DNA of 36,771 nt from Thermofilum sp. Its GTDB lineage: Archaea; Thermoproteota; Thermoprotei; Thermofilales; Thermofilaceae. Positions 8,013 to 15,230 of the stretch are shown in pieces. Position 1 is the first letter of the stretch. The number at the start of each line of letters is the position of its first letter. Below the pieces are notes generated by a model. It saw only the letters and a program-made list of their open reading frames with translations, was not told the origin of the DNA and ran no database searches. The DNA is taken from assembly GCA_023269735.1 (NCBI GenBank), contig JAGDWA010000110.1:1-36771 (forward strand), written 5' to 3'. A program made the translations under genes and the position numbers.

Positions 8013-10499
8013 GTGGCTGCCGCAGCGCGGCCGCTCTACCTGCTAGAAGTAGAGTATGACGGCAAGCTGGGGAGGGCCGTGCTCAAGCTCTACGACGCGG
8101 AGAGCCAGAAACTCGTGGAGGTGCCGGACGCTAGCGGCCACAAGCCCTACTTCCTAACGGATCTGTCGCCGGAGGAGCTGCTCCGGGAGCACCCTGAGCT
8201 CTTCAAGCACGGCGGCTTCGACCACATCGAAGTGGTGGAGAAGTACGACCCTCTGAGGGACGAGAACGTCTTGATGACGAAGGTGGTGGCGCGTGACCCC
8301 CTCTCCGTGGGTGGGTCTAGGGGCGCCATGAGGGAGGTGCTGAAGGATCACGCTTGGGAGGCGAGGATCCGCTACCACCACTGCTACATCTACGACCTCG
8401 GCCTGGTGCCCGGGATGCCCTACGTGGAGTCTAACGGCGCGCTCAAGGCGGTCGAAGTGGAGGTGCCCGAGAACGTGGTGCAGGAGCTGGAGAAGCTCTA
8501 CGGCAGCGATGAGGAGTTGTTCAGGAGGGCGCTGGAGTGGGCTAAGCTCTTCCAGGCTCCCGTGCCGCGCATCAAGAGGGTCGCGGTAGACATCGAGGTC
8601 TACTCGCCTGAGCCCAACAGGGTCCCCCGGCCCCTCGAGGCCCCCTACCCAGTGGTCGCGGTCTCGTTCTGGGCGTCGGATGGGCTCAGGCGGGTGCTGC
8701 TCCTCAGGCGCCCCGAGCTCGGTGAGCCGCCGAAGCTGGACGATGTCGAGTACTTCGCGAGCGAGCGCGAGCTGCTGCGCAGGGCCTTCGAGATCATCAG
8801 CCAGTACCCCCTCGTGCTGACTTTCAACGGCGACGCCTTCGATCTACCCTACCTACGGGTCAGGGCGCAGAAGCTGGGGTTCGCTGAGGAGGAGATTCCG
8901 ATAGAGTGGAGGCCCGGCGCGGACAAGGCTCAGGTGAAGGGGGGGCTTCACGTCGACCTGTACAGGTTCTTCATCAACCGGTCGATGAAGGTCTATGCGT
9001 TCGGGAACAAGTACAGGGAGGGGCGGTCCCTCGACGAGATCTCCGGGGCCCTGCTGGGCGTGGGGAAGGTGAAGCTGGACAAGCACGTCTCCGAGGCCGG
9101 CTACGAGGAGCTGGCCCGCTACAGCCTACGCGACGCGGAGCTGACCTTCATGCTCACGCAGTTCAACGATGAGCTGGTGATGAAGCTGATAGTGCTGATG
9201 ATGCGGATATCCAAGCTCGGCATCGAGGACCTGACGCGCCACAACATCTCGACGTGGATACGCAACCTCCTCTACTTCGAGCACAGGAGGAGAGGGTACC
9301 TGATCCCCAACGAGAGTGACCTGAAGAGGCTCAAGGGCCAGACCGACACGAAGGCCGTCATCAAGGGGAAGAAGTACCTGGGGGCCGTGGTGATAGACCC
9401 GCCCACCGGCATCTTCTTCAACATCACCGTGGTGGACTTCGCGTCGCTGTACCCCTCGGTCGTCAAGAAGTGGAACCTGTCCTACGAGACCGTGAGGTGC
9501 GTGCACGAGGAGTGCAGGTCGGCGGTGATCCCGGGGCTCAGCCACTGGGTCTGCAGGAAGCGCAGGGGCATAATGTCCGAGGTCGTCGGCTTCCTCAGGG
9601 ACTTCCGAGTCTACATCTACAAGAAGCTGGCGAAGAGCGAGAAGGATCCCGTGAGGAGGGGCCACTACGACGTCGTCCAGAGTGCGCTGAAGGTCTTCAT
9701 CAACGCTAGCTACGGCGTCTTCGGCGCGGAGACGTTCCCGCTCTACTGCCCGCCCGTGGCGGAGGCCACGACGGCGCTCGGGCGCTACCTGCTCGTCCAG
9801 ACGCTGCTGAGAGCCCTCGAGCTGGGCCTGCCCGTCCTCTACGGGGACACGGACTCGCTCTTCCTGTGGAACCCCTCGCCCCAGAAGCTGGAGGAGCTGG
9901 TCAGCTGGGTGTCGAGGGAGCTCCAGGTCGACCTGGACGTGGACAAGAGCTACCGCTGGGTGGCCTTCAGCGGGCGCAAGAAGAACTACGTGGGCCTGCT
10001 CAGCGACGGGACCGTCGACGCGAAGGGTATAGTCGGCAAGAAGCGCAACACCCCCGAGTTCATCAAGAGCTACGTCATGCAGATCATGGACCTGCTCGGG
10101 AAAGCCGGCGACATTGAGCAGCTCGACAATGCGATTAGCGAGCTGAAGAGGCTAACGCACGAGTACTACAGCAAGCTGAGGAGGAAGGAGGTGCTGTTGA
10201 ACGACCTCGTGTTCAAGGTGGCGCTGACAAAGCCCCTAGCCAGCTACGTCAAGAACACGCCCCAGCACGTGAAGGCGGCCAGGCAGCTGCAGAGGCACGG
10301 CGTGAGGGTGGAGGTCGGCGACATCATCTCATTCGTCAAGGTGAGGGGTGGAGAGGGCGTCAAGGCCGTGCAGCTGGCGAGGATAGACGAGGTGGACTCG
10401 GAGAAGTACATCGAGCACTTGAGGACGGCCACGGAGCAGATCCTCGAGGCGCTCGGCACATCATTCGAAGAGGTGGTGGGCGGGGCGCAACTGATGTAG
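8013..10499 (+). CDS. B-family DNA polymerase, PolB1 (Dpo1) type
   Basis: This replicative DNA polymerase carries an active 3'-5' exonuclease: Exo I (VDIEVY), Exo II (LTFNGDAFDLPYL) and Exo III (YSLRDAELT) all keep their acidic residues. Polymerase motifs A (VDFASLYPSVV), B (KVFINASYGVFG) and C (YGDTDSLFL) and the KKNYVG motif are intact. Four Cys in VRCVHEEC and HWVCRKRRG lie between motifs A and B, as in crenarchaeal PolB1. The reading frame is open back to an ATG at 7935, but the GTG at 8013 is preferred: a TATA-like GGCTTATCC at 7982-7990 is about 26 bp upstream of it, and the extra 26 residues would overlap the aspS promoter. No intein is present. A second polymerase of PolB3 type is at 24778. 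Confidence 0.93.
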   Translation: MAAAARPLYLLEVEYDGKLGRAVLKLYDAESQKLVEVPDASGHKPYFLTDLSPEELLREHPELFKHGGFDHIEVVEKYDPLRDENVLMTKVVARDPLSVGGSRGAMREVLKDHAWEARIRYHHCYIYDLGLVPGMPYVESNGALKAVEVEVPENVVQELEKLYGSDEELFRRALEWAKLFQAPVPRIKRVAVDIEVYSPEPNRVPRPLEAPYPVVAVSFWASDGLRRVLLLRRPELGEPPKLDDVEYFASERELLRRAFEIISQYPLVLTFNGDAFDLPYLRVRAQKLGFAEEEIPIEWRPGADKAQVKGGLHVDLYRFFINRSMKVYAFGNKYREGRSLDEISGALLGVGKVKLDKHVSEAGYEELARYSLRDAELTFMLTQFNDELVMKLIVLMMRISKLGIEDLTRHNISTWIRNLLYFEHRRRGYLIPNESDLKRLKGQTDTKAVIKGKKYLGAVVIDPPTGIFFNITVVDFASLYPSVVKKWNLSYETVRCVHEECRSAVIPGLSHWVCRKRRGIMSEVVGFLRDFRVYIYKKLAKSEKDPVRRGHYDVVQSALKVFINASYGVFGAETFPLYCPPVAEATTALGRYLLVQTLLRALELGLPVLYGDTDSLFLWNPSPQKLEELVSWVSRELQVDLDVDKSYRWVAFSGRKKNYVGLLSDGTVDAKGIVGKKRNTPEFIKSYVMQIMDLLGKAGDIEQLDNAISELKRLTHEYYSKLRRKEVLLNDLVFKVALTKPLASYVKNTPQHVKAARQLQRHGVRVEVGDIISFVKVRGGEGVKAVQLARIDEVDSEKYIEHLRTATEQILEALGTSFEEVVGGAQLM

Positions 10500-10503
10500 C
10501 CGC

Positions 10504-10809
10504 TCAACCCTTCTGCAGCGCCTCCGCGATCCTCCGCCGCGCTTCCTCGAAGTCCGGCCTCCCCGCGGAGTCGAGGGGAACCCTCGTAAGCACGTGGACC
10601 ACGCGCCCCTCTTCGACCTCTACGAAGACCTGGGGGACGTCCGCCCCGCCCAGCTCGTCGACCTCCCCGTGGCGGGCCAGGAACACCCAGTCGTCCTTCC
10701 TCACCTCGAAGGGTACACCGGCCTTCCTCGCCTCCTCCTCGCAGATCTGGGCGAGTTTGCTGGAGAACGGGGCCCAGTCGGTCGTGACAAAGATCAGCTT
10801 CTTGGGCAT
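10504..10809 (-). CDS. Small thioredoxin-fold-like protein without the CxxC motif
   Basis: This is a 101-residue protein with a thioredoxin-like pattern: a first strand (KLIFVTTDW), a loop APFSS where thioredoxins have their CxxC, a helix (KLAQICEEEARKAGVPF), then GGADVPQVFVEVEEG where the cis-Pro normally lies, followed by a final helix. The only Cys (in LAQICEE) is not in the active-site position. A redox role is therefore unlikely and no function is assigned. TATATA at about 10842-10848 on the minus strand gives a start near 10819, 10 nt before the ATG. The gene is convergent with PolB1, with 4 bp between the ends. Confidence 0.7.
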   Translation of the reverse strand: MPKKLIFVTTDWAPFSSKLAQICEEEARKAGVPFEVRKDDWVFLARHGEVDELGGADVPQVFVEVEEGRVVHVLTRVPLDSAGRPDFEEARRRIAEALQKG

Positions 10810-10858
10810 CCCAACCGCCGCCCCGCCACCCTCAGACCCCTATATACGCTTTTTTGCG

Positions 10859-11236
10859 TCATTCCTCCTTCAGCACTTCACTTATCGTTTTCACTCTACC
10901 TTTCTTCTTGTACACTATTTTGGTTTCGATCCTTATCGGGTAGCCGAGCTGCTCGAAGATCATAAACACCGACTCGGCGTCGAGGGGCCCCCGTACCTTG
11001 CCCGCGGCTATCAGCTGCCCGACGGCTTCGGCTACCTTCCGCGCCGCCTCCGGGTACTGCTCGAGCGCCATCCTGTACATCTCTCTCCCGTCTTCCGTCA
11101 GGCTGTCGGTGAATAGCCTAGCGTAATCCACCTTGGCCTCCTCCGGCCTGGCCGCTGCCTTGGACGCCATCTTGCGCTGCATGTCGAGCAACATTTTGCG
11201 CAGCAGCATCTCCTCCTCGCTCCCCATGCCAACCAT
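10859..11236 (-). CDS. Conserved archaeal protein of unknown function
   Basis: This is a 125-residue, mostly helical protein. The N-terminal third (EEEMLLRKMLLDMQRKMASK) is amphipathic and Met/Lys-rich, and the middle contains LFTDSLTEDGREMYRMALEQ. The C-terminal 25 residues are a basic beta-like stretch (IRIETKIVYKKKGRVKTISE). I do not recognise the family. The last 80 bp are clearly more AT-rich than neighbouring coding DNA. GCCTTTATCAG at about 11259-11269 lies about 26 bp before the ATG at 11236; an ATG at 11227 is an alternative. The protein may bind nucleic acid, judging only by its basic tail and its neighbour at 11345; this is speculative. Confidence 0.6.
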   Translation of the reverse strand: MVGMGSEEEMLLRKMLLDMQRKMASKAAARPEEAKVDYARLFTDSLTEDGREMYRMALEQYPEAARKVAEAVGQLIAAGKVRGPLDAESVFMIFEQLGYPIRIETKIVYKKKGRVKTISEVLKEE

Positions 11237-11304
11237 CCGGGGGAGGATCCCGCCGAGAGGGCTGATAAAGGCTTTGGTCGCTAGACCTCAGGTGGGAAAG
11301 GAAC

Positions 11305-11315
11305 GGGAAAAAATG
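11305..11315 (-). terminator. T-run terminator after the CC1-like gene
   Basis: On the minus strand six T in a row lie about 30 bp after the stop codon of the small chromatin-like gene at 11345, a typical archaeal U-tract termination signal. The next promoter, for the gene starting at 11236, follows about 40 bp further on. Confidence 0.45.
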
Positions 11316-11344
11316 GGGAATTTACGCCTGCGTCTGCCAGTCGT

Positions 11345-11524
11345 TTACTTTTTCGTGACGTACTTCTCCACTTCCTCCTTGCTGAGGAATCGGAAGACCT
11401 TGATCCCCGTCTCCTCGCTCGTACCGGTTACGGCCCAGCGCCCGTTCTTCAGCTGCACGAACTGGGGGTTCTTGATACGCACCTTCTTTCTCGCCTTGAC
11501 ATCGAACGCGTACCACTCGACCAT
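11345..11524 (-). CDS. Small basic protein resembling crenarchaeal chromatin protein CC1
   Basis: This 59-residue protein has WYAFDVKARKKVRIKNPQF, LKNGRWAVTGTSEETGIKVF and a Lys-rich end. Order and spacing (F-D-V-K-x-K-K, then K-x-G-R-W-A-V, then T-G-x-K-x-F-R) resemble the small single-strand and double-strand DNA-binding protein CC1 of Thermoproteota; the alternative is a cysteine-free relative of the DUF5679 family. Such proteins are abundant and help to compact DNA. The frame is open upstream to 11734, but the ATG at 11524 is the start: a TATA box (GCTTATATAGG, 11556-11566) lies upstream at a distance that leaves a leader of about 9 nt, and only the part from this Met resembles known proteins. 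Confidence 0.7.
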   Translation of the reverse strand: MVEWYAFDVKARKKVRIKNPQFVQLKNGRWAVTGTSEETGIKVFRFLSKEEVEKYVTKK

Positions 11525-11566
11525 GTTCCTCGCCAGGACAGCTTGCAAGCCGCACCTATATAAGCT

Positions 11567-11738
11567 CAATGTTCTCCTTAAAGTTTGACGAGGTACATAG
11601 CCTTGAGGCCTAACCGTTGATGAAATTCGATTCCAATACTTCAGCTGCTTCGGCTCCCATGAGCAGTGAGAGAAAACATGAACAATAGTTCTTATAATTT
11701 CTACGTCATACGGCGGCACATCTAGATTTTTCACAAAA
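11567..11738. other. AT-rich intergenic stretch without a recognised gene
   Basis: The stretch between the CC1-like gene and the radical SAM gene is clearly richer in A+T than the rest of the window. It is open on the minus strand as an extension of the CC1-like frame, but that extension resembles nothing known and lies upstream of the TATA box. A TGATGA at 11617 has no matching CTGA box. It probably holds the upstream regulatory region of the CC1-like gene and the 3' end of the radical SAM transcript. Confidence 0.4.
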
Positions 11739-12749
11739 TTACACGACGTTCAGCAGGGTTCGGCGGTAGTCCGGGAGCTCCTCAACGAGGCTGTGGCGGG
11801 CTCCCAGCAGCTCGGCCACGAGGAGCGACGTCTCAAGCCCCAAGCGGCCGCGGAAGGCGAGCCCTGAGGGGACGCTTGCACAGTCCTCCGGCACGAGGGC
11901 CTTCAGTATCGTGCCCTCATCGCTGACCATTTCGTGGGGGCGCGCCGACGCTACCCCCCTCCGGTAGAGCCTGAGGCGCAGCTGGTAGGCGTCCTTACTG
12001 CTGGCCGGGCAGAAGTGCACGCTGACACCGTACCCGCTGCTCTCCGCGGCGCTCACCAGTCTCAGCGCAACCTCGCGGCTCCCGCGCACGGTCTTCCCGT
12101 CTTCCGACAGCTCGTAACCCCGCCTCCTCATCGCCGCGCTGTTGCTCTCAGTCACCTCGAGCTCGTTCACGTTCACGAACTCGACGACTTCACTGGTGTT
12201 GGCCAGCTCGAGCAGCTTCAGGGCTTCCTCGAAGGCTTCGGGGAGCGCTGGTATCTCGAGCCCCACGCTGAAGGGGGGCCTATGCCTCTCCAGCAACCTC
12301 AGCAGGCGCGCGGCGTCGGCTGGCTCGGGGTGCAGCCTCAGCTCGTCCAGCCCAGCGCGGCTCAAGCCGTCCAGGGCCTGCTCGCTCAAGAGCTCGCCCG
12401 ACGTGTAGAGGTGGATGTGGAAGCCGCTGCCGAAGCTCTCCTTCAGCGCCCTTATCACCTCCAGCGTGCGCTCGAGCCTCGCCAGCGGGTCGCCGCCCGT
12501 GAGCCCAGCCCCCCTCGAGCCCGCCGCCGCTACCTCGGCCACGAGCTCCCCCACGCTACCCACCGGCCTCTCGTTGGCGTAGAAGGAGTCGTGCCCCCTC
12601 CTCTCGAGGCTGATCGGGCAGTAAAAGCACCTCCTCGGGCAGAGGCCGGTGACGAAGATCACACTTTTCAGCCCCCTAAGGCAGAGGCGGCAGCCCTGGG
12701 GTAGCCGGCCGTAGACTACGTTGCCTGTGTAGAGCCTAAGGGCCCTCAT
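11739..12749 (-). CDS. Radical SAM protein of the archaeal PflA-related family
   Basis: This 336-residue protein carries the radical SAM cluster motif CPRRCFYC (C-x3-C-x2-C) near residue 37. An extra CRLC pair lies upstream at about residue 20, and the SAM-binding GG is in LTGGDP. It resembles an archaeal group related to pyruvate formate-lyase activating enzymes (COG2108), whose substrates are unknown. After the TIM-barrel part, a C-terminal region of about 130 residues contains HFCPASSKDAYQLR and shows no further cluster motif. The gene overlaps the end of rimI by 14 bp, which indicates a transcript UPF0147-rimI-radical SAM. Whether it acts on a protein, RNA or cofactor cannot be read from the sequence. 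Confidence 0.82.
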   Translation of the reverse strand: MRALRLYTGNVVYGRLPQGCRLCLRGLKSVIFVTGLCPRRCFYCPISLERRGHDSFYANERPVGSVGELVAEVAAAGSRGAGLTGGDPLARLERTLEVIRALKESFGSGFHIHLYTSGELLSEQALDGLSRAGLDELRLHPEPADAARLLRLLERHRPPFSVGLEIPALPEAFEEALKLLELANTSEVVEFVNVNELEVTESNSAAMRRRGYELSEDGKTVRGSREVALRLVSAAESSGYGVSVHFCPASSKDAYQLRLRLYRRGVASARPHEMVSDEGTILKALVPEDCASVPSGLAFRGRLGLETSLLVAELLGARHSLVEELPDYRRTLLNVV

Positions 12750-13224
12750 CTCGGAGGACCGTCAGCATCAGGTAGGCGTCTTCCCCGTCCGGGTAGTAGT
12801 TCTTCACCGTTCCGACTATCCTGAAACCGAACTTCCTGTACAGGCTGATGGCCGCACTATTGCCAGTCCTCACCTCTAGCCGGACCACCCTCGCCCCCTT
12901 GCCCCTGAGCCTCCTGAGGAGCTCCTGGAGTAGAGCTGAAGCGACGCCGCGCCTCCTGAACCGCGGGTGGGTAGCCACCGATATCAAATGCCCCTCGCCC
13001 CACCTGTTGACCACCGCGATGGCGTAGCCGACTACGCGGCCGTCGAGGAGCGCAACCAGGAAGGTGTCCCGGGCTAAGCCCATGTAGAGCTGGAGCAGGG
13101 CCGGGTCGTAGGCCTCAGCGCCGAAGCTCTCCACCTCTATCTCGTACACCTCTCTTAGGTGCGAGGGGTCTGCCTCGCAGATCGTCAGTCCTTCAGCTGC
13201 TCCAGCAGAGCTATCACTTGCCAT
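12736..13224 (-). CDS. rimI: N-terminal protein acetyltransferase, RimI/Ard1-like GNAT
   Basis: This is a 162-residue GNAT acetyltransferase. The acetyl-CoA binding loop is RFRRRGVASALL (R-x2-G-x-A pattern), preceded by HLISVATHP. The C-terminal part LEVRTGNSAAISLYRKFGF is the classic RimI signature, with the catalytic-region Tyr in LYRKFGF. The archaeal homologues acetylate N-terminal Ser, Ala or Met residues of many proteins. The ATG at 13224 lies inside the UPF0147 gene (40-bp overlap); no later in-frame start would leave the fold intact, so the overlap is probably real. The 3' end overlaps the radical SAM gene by 14 bp. Confidence 0.88.
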   Translation of the reverse strand: MASDSSAGAAEGLTICEADPSHLREVYEIEVESFGAEAYDPALLQLYMGLARDTFLVALLDGRVVGYAIAVVNRWGEGHLISVATHPRFRRRGVASALLQELLRRLRGKGARVVRLEVRTGNSAAISLYRKFGFRIVGTVKNYYPDGEDAYLMLTVLRDEGP

Positions 13225-13442
13225 ATCAGCGTCCTCGCGTAAAGGGGCGCGTTCGGGTCGAGGGAGACTTCGTCGAGCTTGGAGATGACGTTGGCGGCCC
13301 TCAGGCCTATCGAGAGCCTATCGTCGCTGAGGATCTCGATAGACTCAGAGGCCATCCTCCTGATGTTGCGCGGGATCCCCCTATCCTCCACCAGCTTCCT
13401 GAGGAGGTCCAGGGCCTGCTTCAGCTGCACCGCGCCGCTCAT
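13185..13442 (-). CDS. UPF0147 family protein
   Basis: This is an 85-residue all-helical archaeal protein. The segment LVEDRGIPRNIRRMASESIEIL followed by LSIGLRAANVISKLDEVSLD and DPNAPLYARTLIWQVIALLE is the family pattern: the D-x-x-V/I-P-R-N-I-R core and the D-P-N-x-P-x-x-x-R-T motif. The function of the family is unknown; it is conserved across archaea. The likely TATA box is TTTAAA near 13475-13480. That AT element also lies upstream of the divergent fau-1 gene. It is the first gene of the UPF0147-rimI-radical SAM series. Confidence 0.88.
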   Translation of the reverse strand: MSGAVQLKQALDLLRKLVEDRGIPRNIRRMASESIEILSDDRLSIGLRAANVISKLDEVSLDPNAPLYARTLIWQVIALLEQLKD

Positions 13443-13473
13443 CCCACCACCCGCAGGAAGCGGGGACCCCGCC

Positions 13474-13487
13474 GTTTAAAGGTTTTC
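13474..13487. promoter_or_regulatory. AT element between UPF0147 and fau-1, possibly bidirectional
   Basis: GTTTAAAGGTTTT is the only AT-rich element in the 86-bp divergent gap. On the minus strand it lies 32-40 bp before the UPF0147 ATG. On the plus strand it is about 50 bp before the fau-1 start, leaving a leader of about 25 nt. It could serve both genes. Confidence 0.45.
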
Positions 13488-13528
13488 ACCGACCGCAATG
13501 TTCTTCTGAGGATCCATGCCTCCGATGC

Positions 13529-15079
13529 GTGCCCGAGAGGGGGGTGAGGGTCAGGGGGATCTACGCCACCGCGGTGGCCAGACTCCTGATCGACCATGGC
13601 CTCAAGGTCGTCGATGCGAGCTGGCAGCTCAGGGAGCGCTTCGGCGAGGCCGTCAGCGAGGGTGGGGTGGCGGTTGCGACCGTGAAGGATCGAGATGATA
13701 GGAGGGGGCTGGTGGTTGTAGGCCGCAGGCGGGCCGTGGAGGACGTTCTGAGCGCGCTGAGGGGCGCGCTGAGGCGCTCACCGATCATCGTCCTGGGGGA
13801 CGAGATCTACGCCACGTACGCCTGCAGGGCGCTCGACGATAGGACTGTCGAGTTGCCGGGAGGCCGCGAAGGGCTCCTAGAGGGGGGCGGGGCGAGGGCG
13901 GGGGACGTCGTGATCGCCCACGTCTACACGTTCCGGAGGGGGGTGCCGGTGCTGCGGAGGGGCGCAGCGCTGGTGGGCGATTACGCCAGGCTGGTCGAGG
14001 GGCAGCCGCACGACGTGAGCGAGCACGTGAGGGGCCCGCTGAGGAACCTCCTGCTGACCCTCGCCGTGAGGGCAGGGCTCGAGGGCTGGGGCGTGAAGTG
14101 GCGCAGCTCAGCTCGCTGGGCCGAGATGGCTGAGCTGCTGGCTGAGCTCCAGAGGCTCAAGGAGGAGGCGGCGAAGCTGAAGGAGGCGGCCTCCAAGGCC
14201 GTGGCGCCCTCCAAGCTGAGCGAGGGGGAGCTGCTGGCCATCGTGCCCCTCTCACTGGACGACAAAGCCCGCCTGGACTCCCTCAGGTCCAGCTGCGTCC
14301 CCACTCTACCGCTCCACCACTTCTTCAAGGCGTGCGGGGACCAGTACTCCTCGCTGGTCGACATTGCCGAGAGCACCTTCCTCGGATTCTGCGGCGCACG
14401 CGAACTGGCTAGGGCTCTGATGGCCAGGGTGGAGGGCAGCTACCCCCCTTCCGGCGTAGCGAGGCTCCTCCACGAGAAGCTGGACGGCGAGGTGGTGGCG
14501 ATCGAGGGTGAGTACAGGGTGGTCGCGAGGGCGCCGCTCACGCTGAGGCTGGAGAGGCGCGTGCGCGGGGGCGGCGTCTACGACGGTCTGCGCATCCCGA
14601 AGGAGGAAGGGGACACCATAGTCAGCGTGGTGACCCTAGGCTCGTACGTCGTCCCCCACGCCTACCTAGCCCCCGGCGGGAGGCTGAAGGGCGTTTACGT
14701 CAATGTGAACAGCCCCATCGAGGCCCAGCCCCCATCCTCGTTCTGGTACCTCGACCTCTGCGTGGACGTCGTCTGGACGAAGGACCGGGGCGTCGAAGTG
14801 GTGGATCTGGAGGAGCTGAGATCCTACTCGAGCTGCCTGGGCGAGGAGGTTGCGAGGAGCTATGAGGCGCTAGCCAACGAGGTGGCGCGGCGCCTCAGCG
14901 GGGTGGAGGCGGAGTTGGAGGAGCGCGCGATCGAGGTCCTCCTCAGCATCAGCCGGAGCTTCGTCACCGAGCACATCTCATCCATCGTAGCAGAGGATCA
15001 GAGGTGTAAAGCTTTTAACGCGGCCCTGCCGGTAAGCGACGGCGGGGGTGCCCGAGCTAGGTCAAAGGGGGCGGACTGA
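13529..15079 (+). CDS. FAU-1, ribonuclease E/G-like AU-rich RNA-binding protein
   Basis: This 516-residue protein matches archaeal FAU-1, a ribonuclease E/G-like RNA-binding protein implicated in 5S rRNA precursor processing and binding of AU-rich RNA. The N-terminus VRVRGIYATAVARLLIDHG and the downstream LRERFG are characteristic. A coiled-coil segment lies near residues 200-230. The C-terminal DUF402-like region contains VYDGLRIPKEEGD, and WYLDLCVDVVW near residue 405. The GTG at 13529 is used; the GTG at 13544 (directly before RVRGIYAT) is also possible because a purine-rich GAGAGG precedes it. The last 13 codons lie inside the tRNA-Leu gene: the stop codon TGA is formed by the base before the anticodon and the first two anticodon bases. 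Confidence 0.85.
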   Translation: MPERGVRVRGIYATAVARLLIDHGLKVVDASWQLRERFGEAVSEGGVAVATVKDRDDRRGLVVVGRRRAVEDVLSALRGALRRSPIIVLGDEIYATYACRALDDRTVELPGGREGLLEGGGARAGDVVIAHVYTFRRGVPVLRRGAALVGDYARLVEGQPHDVSEHVRGPLRNLLLTLAVRAGLEGWGVKWRSSARWAEMAELLAELQRLKEEAAKLKEAASKAVAPSKLSEGELLAIVPLSLDDKARLDSLRSSCVPTLPLHHFFKACGDQYSSLVDIAESTFLGFCGARELARALMARVEGSYPPSGVARLLHEKLDGEVVAIEGEYRVVARAPLTLRLERRVRGGGVYDGLRIPKEEGDTIVSVVTLGSYVVPHAYLAPGGRLKGVYVNVNSPIEAQPPSSFWYLDLCVDVVWTKDRGVEVVDLEELRSYSSCLGEEVARSYEALANEVARRLSGVEAELEERAIEVLLSISRSFVTEHISSIVAEDQRCKAFNAALPVSDGGGARARSKGAD

Positions 15080-15129
15080 GGCTCCGCTGGCGTAGGCCTG
15101 CCCGGGTTCGAATCCCGGCCCCCGCACCA
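15042..15129 (+). tRNA. tRNA-Leu (anticodon GAG), CCA encoded
   Basis: A full class II tRNA can be folded. The acceptor stem pairs GCGGGGG (15042-15048) with CCCCCGC (15119-15125). The D arm has the GGTCAAAGG loop of tRNA-Leu. The anticodon stem pairs GCGGA with TCCGC around the loop CTGAGGC, with anticodon GAG at 15078-15080. A short variable arm has a GGC/GCC stem. The T arm is CCGGG-TTCGAAT-CCCGG. The discriminator A at 15126 is followed by an encoded CCA. It reads CUC and CUU. Its 5' 38 bp are also the end of the fau-1 coding region, and a TATA-like GCTTTTAA at 15011-15018, inside fau-1, is correctly spaced to start the tRNA transcript. No intron is seen. Confidence 0.95.
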
Positions 15130-15230
15130 CGCCTTAGAGGGCTACGGCGCTCCGGGAGCTGGGGGGATCGGCCCCCTCATGGTGCCCTAGGGGCACAGGG
15201 TAAAGAGGGGGAGCCTGACTGTGGGGCCGG

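Noticed and set aside
11600-11680. TGATGA near 11617 as a possible C/D box RNA
   Set aside because: No CTGA box follows at the right distance on the plus strand, and no C box precedes the CTGA on the minus strand.
11525-11734. N-terminal extension of the CC1-like protein by 70 residues
   Set aside because: It lies upstream of the TATA box at 11556-11566, has no resemblance to known proteins and differs in composition from the conserved part.
15130-15230. Hairpins after tRNA-Leu (GTGCCC with GGGCAC near 15181-15197) as a possible H/ACA RNA
   Set aside because: No convincing K-turn and ACA arrangement or promoter was found. It may simply be the 3' ends of two convergent transcripts.
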